From Maritimibacter sp. (GTDB taxonomy: Bacteria; Pseudomonadota; Alphaproteobacteria; Rhodobacterales; Rhodobacteraceae): a stretch of DNA of 18,590 nucleotides. The notes beneath the pieces were generated by a model, which saw nothing but the letters and a program-made list of their open reading frames with translations, did no database searches and was not told the DNA's origin. The stretch spans positions 1 to 18,590 of the forward strand of contig DOUP01000110.1 of NCBI GenBank assembly GCA_003520545.1. Reading direction: 5' to 3'. Below, piece after piece: positions 15,607 through 18,590 of this stretch. The translations under genes and the position numbers were made by a program. Position 1 is the first letter of the stretch, and every line of letters starts with the position of its first letter.

Positions 15607-16650
15607 TCACTCGGCGTCCCAGTCGCGCAGCGGCTCGGCACCTGCTTCGCGCATGGCGTTCATGTAGGCTTCGAGGACTTCGGGGCCGTTCTCATTGGCC
15701 GCCGCCCATTCCTTGGCCGCATTGTCCATGCCTTCGGCCCAAGTCGTGCGCATCTCCGGCGTAGCATCGGTGACCGTCGCGCCCGCTTCCGCCATCTTGG
15801 CGAGGGCGAGCTCGACGAAGCCTTCCAGATTGCTCAGATACCATTCGGTCGAAGCATCCGCAGCCGTCCGGAATGCGGCCTGAACATCCGCGTCCAACCC
15901 GTCCCACCAATCCTTGTTGGCACAAATCGAACCGGCGAATTGCGCGCCGAGACCGAACTTGGTCACATGGGGGGCGACTTCGTGGAGTTTTCCGGGAAAG
16001 GCCGCCGAGCCGAACACGAGCACGCCGTCATAAACGCCGGTCTGGAGCTCGTTGTAATAAGTGGTGAGGTTGCCCTGCACGCCCACGGCGCCAGTCCCCG
16101 AAAGCCAGTTGATCGCCGCACCCGGCGCCGCGATCTTGCGGCCTTCCAGGTCGTCCAGGCTGTTCACCGGGAAATTGGTCATCAAGAGGTAATCGTCAAT
16201 GGTCGAGGGCGCGCCGACATAGACGACGTTGTTGTCCGAATAGGCTTGCGTCATGCGCTCGTCATTCATGTGCAGTCCATGCATGACATCGGCGATACGG
16301 CGCGGACTGTCCGTGACGAAGGGCGTGTAATAGGTTACGTTCTGCAGGGCGAGTTTCGACGGATCGAACAGCGATTGGCAGGTTCCGAACTCGGCCAACC
16401 CTGCTTCCACGGTTTCAAGCTCTTCCCCAACGCCCGCGATGGCCCCACCGTATTGCCCGGTTGCCGTCAAGCTGTGACCAAGCTTTTCCAACTCGGCCTG
16501 GGCCGTGGGAACGAAGGCTTCGTCCAACTGCTTCACCCAGCGGAAGATCGGTGGGTGGCCTGCGACGATGGTGACGTTGAAGTCTTCTGCCGTGGCGCTG
16601 GTCGCACAAACGGCACTGAGGGCGAGCGCCCCAAGCGTAATGTGTTTCAT
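15607..16650 (-). CDS. dctP: TRAP transporter substrate-binding protein DctP
   Basis: This 347-residue periplasmic binding protein has a clear Sec signal peptide (about 1-21, cleaved at TATA, then EDF). The mature part shows the DctP pattern: QLDEAFVPTAQAELEKLG, VTYYTPFVTDSPRRIADVMH, the hinge area DLEGRKIAAPGAAINWLSGT, and TTYYNELQTGVYDGVLVFGS, the family's yxALQTGxxDG signature. The canonical Arg that pairs with a ligand carboxylate is not placed with certainty; the RKIAAPG region is where it would be. The SD AGGGAGG is about 6 bases before the ATG at 16650. It is the first gene of the operon dctP-dctQ-dctM-cyclase-osmC-FAH and is divergent from lysR. The ligand is unknown; the downstream enzymes suggest an aromatic or amide-bearing organic acid. 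Confidence 0.94.
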   Translation of the reverse strand: MKHITLGALALSAVCATSATAEDFNVTIVAGHPPIFRWVKQLDEAFVPTAQAELEKLGHSLTATGQYGGAIAGVGEELETVEAGLAEFGTCQSLFDPSKLALQNVTYYTPFVTDSPRRIADVMHGLHMNDERMTQAYSDNNVVYVGAPSTIDDYLLMTNFPVNSLDDLEGRKIAAPGAAINWLSGTGAVGVQGNLTTYYNELQTGVYDGVLVFGSAAFPGKLHEVAPHVTKFGLGAQFAGSICANKDWWDGLDADVQAAFRTAADASTEWYLSNLEGFVELALAKMAEAGATVTDATPEMRTTWAEGMDNAAKEWAAANENGPEVLEAYMNAMREAGAEPLRDWDAE

Positions 16651-16768
16651 ATTGTCCTCCCTGGGCGGCGCGGTCTGTCCGCGTCCGTAACCGTAGCCTA
16701 GGAACTTCCGCTGTGAGTAAGCAAATTAATAATTGCACTAACATCTATTAATGTGATGAATAGCACCC
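16651..16768. promoter_or_regulatory. lysR-dctP divergent control region with LysR-box candidates
   Basis: In this 118-base gap, 16745-16763 is CTATT, 9 bases, AATAG: a perfect inverted repeat that contains a T-N11-A pair (T16748, A16760). A second, imperfect site is GCAA...TTGC at 16721-16736. The hexamer ATTAAT occurs in both, at 16725 and 16747, exactly 22 bases apart, or about two helix turns. This is the usual two-site layout of a LysR regulator that controls itself and its neighbour. Confidence 0.6.
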
Positions 16769-17671
16769 ATGCACCTGGAGAAACTCGACCTCAATTTGCT
16801 CGTCGCGGTGGACGCTTTGATGCGCCACCGGTCAGTGACGGCTGCCGCTGCTGAACTCCATATCTCACAATCCGCCTTGAGCAGCGCTCTCAGGCGGGCG
16901 CGGTCGCATTTCGGCGACGAGATACTGTTCTACAATGGACAAAGCATGGTCCCGACCGCTTTCGGCACTCAATTGGAGAGCGACGTGCGGGATGTCATCG
17001 TCCAGCTCCGCGCGTTATCGCTGCGTCGGGCGCAGCACGATCTGAGCCAGTTGGAGCGACGCTTTACCGTCATTGCTTCGGATTACGTTGCCGCAGTTTA
17101 TGTCTCTGAGCTCTGTAAACGGCTTGCAACCCTGGCACCCGGAATCCTGATTTCGGTGGTCCCCTTTACCGAGGACGCGATGGATCGGTTCAAACGGGGT
17201 GCCATCGACTTCCTGATCGGTCCCAGCTTTGCCATGGAGGACGGTTTCGTGCGCGAAGACCTTTACTACGATACCTTCAAATGCGTGCTGTGGCGGAATA
17301 ATCCGCGGGCAAACGACATGTCCGCCGAGGATTTCTTCGCGTCGCCGCAGGTTGTGACCGAGTTCTTCCTCGATGACGGCAAGAGCCACTTCGAACGCTG
17401 GCTGCACGGGCAGGATCGGCCGGTGAAGATCGTGGCGTCTCTTCCGTCTTTCGTTGTCCTTCCACACTACATCGCGGGAACCGAAAACGTGGCGACGATT
17501 CATAACAGGCTGGTCCCGCACTTCGAGAACAACCCCGACCTGGTGTTCGTCGATCCGCCGGTTCCGGTGCCGCCCCTGACGGAACACCTCGTGTCGAATC
17601 GGCGCAATCGTCACGACGCCGACGCGAGCCGGCTGCGCGACCTGATGTTGGAGATCGGTCGCGACATGTAG
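16769..17671 (+). CDS. LysR family transcriptional regulator
   Basis: This 300-residue LysR-type regulator has an N-terminal winged helix-turn-helix (about 5-64: LDLNLLVAVDALMRHRSVTA, then AAELHISQSALSSALRRARS). An effector-binding domain of the periplasmic-binding-protein type follows (about 90-295). The sequence around LSQLERRFTVIASDYVAAVY recalls the NodD/NahR-like subgroup, whose members often sense aromatic or organic-acid inducers. It is divergent from the TRAP/cyclase/FAH operon across a shared 118-base gap with T-N11-A sites, so it is the likely activator of that operon. The start ATG has no clear SD, which fits weak, autoregulated expression. Confidence 0.92.
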   Translation: MHLEKLDLNLLVAVDALMRHRSVTAAAAELHISQSALSSALRRARSHFGDEILFYNGQSMVPTAFGTQLESDVRDVIVQLRALSLRRAQHDLSQLERRFTVIASDYVAAVYVSELCKRLATLAPGILISVVPFTEDAMDRFKRGAIDFLIGPSFAMEDGFVREDLYYDTFKCVLWRNNPRANDMSAEDFFASPQVVTEFFLDDGKSHFERWLHGQDRPVKIVASLPSFVVLPHYIAGTENVATIHNRLVPHFENNPDLVFVDPPVPVPPLTEHLVSNRRNRHDADASRLRDLMLEIGRDM

Positions 17672-17845
17672 CCATTTGGGTGCAAGCCATGCAAAGCGGA
17701 ACACAGGTTTCCGATAGGCGTCGCCAGGCATGCGGAAATCGCAACCAGCGGCGTTTCTGTCCATTGCGGCGTCGTTTGCGACCGTGTTTGAACCGTGCAA
17801 ACCGGTCCTATCGGTCGAAAATTCGCTTAAACAACGAGAATCCAG
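17672..17845. other. Intergenic region upstream of purU
   Basis: These 174 bases hold no gene. CCGATAGG (17711-17718) and its reverse complement CCTATCGG (17807-17814) lie 88 bases apart, and ACCG/CGGT inverted arms lie around 17801-17815. These could be regulatory but are near chance level. No clear promoter or riboswitch pattern was identified. The purU SD is weak (ACGAGA). Confidence 0.35.
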
Positions 17846-18590
17846 ATGTCCAAATTTGCGCTAACTGTCACCTGCCCGTCGAAAATCGGGATCGTCGCCG
17901 CGATTGCCAACTTCTTGGCGGATCACGGCTGCAACATCACCGACTCGGCGCAGTTCGACGATCCGGAAACCGACCACTTCTTCATGCGCGTCAGCTTCAA
18001 CTCCGAAAAGAACGTGGCTTTAGAGGCCCTTGCCGCCGATTTCCCGGAGGTCGCGAAAGGCTTCGATATGGATTTCGCCTTCCATGACGAAGCGACCAAG
18101 ATGAAGGTCGTCATCATGGTGAGCCGCTTCGGACATTGCCTCAACGATCTGCTTTACCGCTGGCGAATCGGCGCGCTGCCGATCGACATCGTCGCGGTGA
18201 TCTCCAATCACATGGATTACCAGAAGGTCGTGGTGAACCACGACATCCCGTTCCACCACATCAAGGTGACACCGGAGAACAAGCCCGACGCCGAGGCCCG
18301 GATCATGCAGGTGGTCGAAGACACCGAGGCAGACCTGATCGTGCTGGCCCGGTACATGCAGATCCTGTCCGACGAGATGTGTCAGAAGATGTCGGGCCGG
18401 ATCATCAACATCCACCACTCGTTCCTGCCGTCATTCAAAGGCGCGAACCCTTACAAACAGGCCTTCGAGCGCGGCGTGAAGCTCATCGGTGCCACGGCGC
18501 ATTACGTGACCGCCGATCTCGACGAAGGGCCGATCATCGAACAGGACATCGTGCGGATCACCCACGCACAGTCGCCGCAGGATTACGTCT
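17846..18590 (+). CDS. purU: Formyltetrahydrofolate deformylase PurU, 3'-truncated by window end
   Basis: 248 residues are visible of an expected 285-295. The N-terminal ACT domain (about 1-80: FALTVTCPSKIGIVAAIANF and CNITDSAQFDD) is followed by a formyltransferase-fold hydrolase domain. Catalytic residues are N188 and H190 in RIINIHHSFLPSFKGANPYK and D226 in VTADLDEGPIIEQD; all are present. The enzyme releases formate from 10-formyl-THF and so feeds free THF and one-carbon flux. In Rhodobacterales it is often linked to demethylation and one-carbon metabolism. The ATG at 17846 gives the full ACT domain. It lies 174 bases after lysR, same strand, probably with its own promoter. Confidence 0.95.
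   Translation, partial: MSKFALTVTCPSKIGIVAAIANFLADHGCNITDSAQFDDPETDHFFMRVSFNSEKNVALEALAADFPEVAKGFDMDFAFHDEATKMKVVIMVSRFGHCLNDLLYRWRIGALPIDIVAVISNHMDYQKVVVNHDIPFHHIKVTPENKPDAEARIMQVVEDTEADLIVLARYMQILSDEMCQKMSGRIINIHHSFLPSFKGANPYKQAFERGVKLIGATAHYVTADLDEGPIIEQDIVRITHAQSPQDYV

Noticed and set aside
15268..16701. A 477-codon + strand ORF
   Set aside because: It is antisense to dctQ and dctP, lacks family motifs, and follows from the high GC of the opposite strand.
17711..17814. 8-base inverted repeat CCGATAGG/CCTATCGG before purU
   Set aside because: Arms are short and 88 bases apart; a match of this size in such a region is not far from chance.
1..18590. CRISPR array, tRNA, rRNA, prophage or complete IS element
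   Set aside because: No regularly spaced repeats, cloverleaf sequence, integrase or transposase motifs were seen on either strand.

Overview
The window reads as chromosomal DNA of an alphaproteobacterium, most likely Rhodobacterales (Roseobacter-like). The reasons are high GC, compact operons with ATGA-type overlaps, a DctP-DctQ-DctM TRAP transporter with its own LysR regulator, and protein sequences typical of that group. This assignment is by family resemblance only; no search was run. No tRNA, rRNA, CRISPR array or complete insertion sequence was seen.

Region A (1-3229, + strand) is an amino-acid or acyl-amino-acid cassette. It starts with the 3' part of an ArgE/DapE-type M20 metallopeptidase that carries an in-frame TAA. 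An intact M20D amidohydrolase follows, and 2 bases after it an alanine-racemase-family PLP enzyme with broad-spectrum-racemase-like motifs. Region B (3230-3827) has no intact gene. It holds a decayed internal fragment of an aldehyde dehydrogenase and about 330 bp that I could not explain. With the broken M20 gene, this suggests the left third is eroding.

Region C (3828-10546) looks like a cell-surface polysaccharide module. A secreted four-cysteine double-psi beta-barrel-like protein (+) converges on a 1129-residue membrane synthase (-). The synthase joins a GH18-like domain, a NodB deacetylase and a processive GT2 glycosyltransferase. Divergent from it is a Tat-exported protein with a C-terminal DUF3131 domain. 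The two large genes share a 139-bp AT-rich control region with a perfect 15-bp palindrome. A lone class I methyltransferase follows (10683-11384).

Region D (11443-17671) is an apparent catabolic locus. A LysR gene (+) is divergent from a - strand operon dctP-dctQ-dctM-cyclase-osmC-FAH. The parts suggest uptake of an organic acid, ring or amide hydrolysis by a kynurenine-formamidase/isatin-hydrolase-like enzyme, and C-C cleavage by a fumarylacetoacetate-hydrolase-family enzyme. The osmC gene has a small frameshift that removes its stop codon and joins its reading frame to FAH, so it appears as one 528-residue ORF. A strong bulged hairpin overlaps the FAH stop codon at the convergent end. Region E (17846-end) is purU, formyltetrahydrofolate deformylase, cut off by the window edge.

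The strongest leads are the polysaccharide module (C), the uncharacterised TRAP/cyclase/OsmC/FAH locus (D), and the gene-decay events at 415, 3432 and about 12520.
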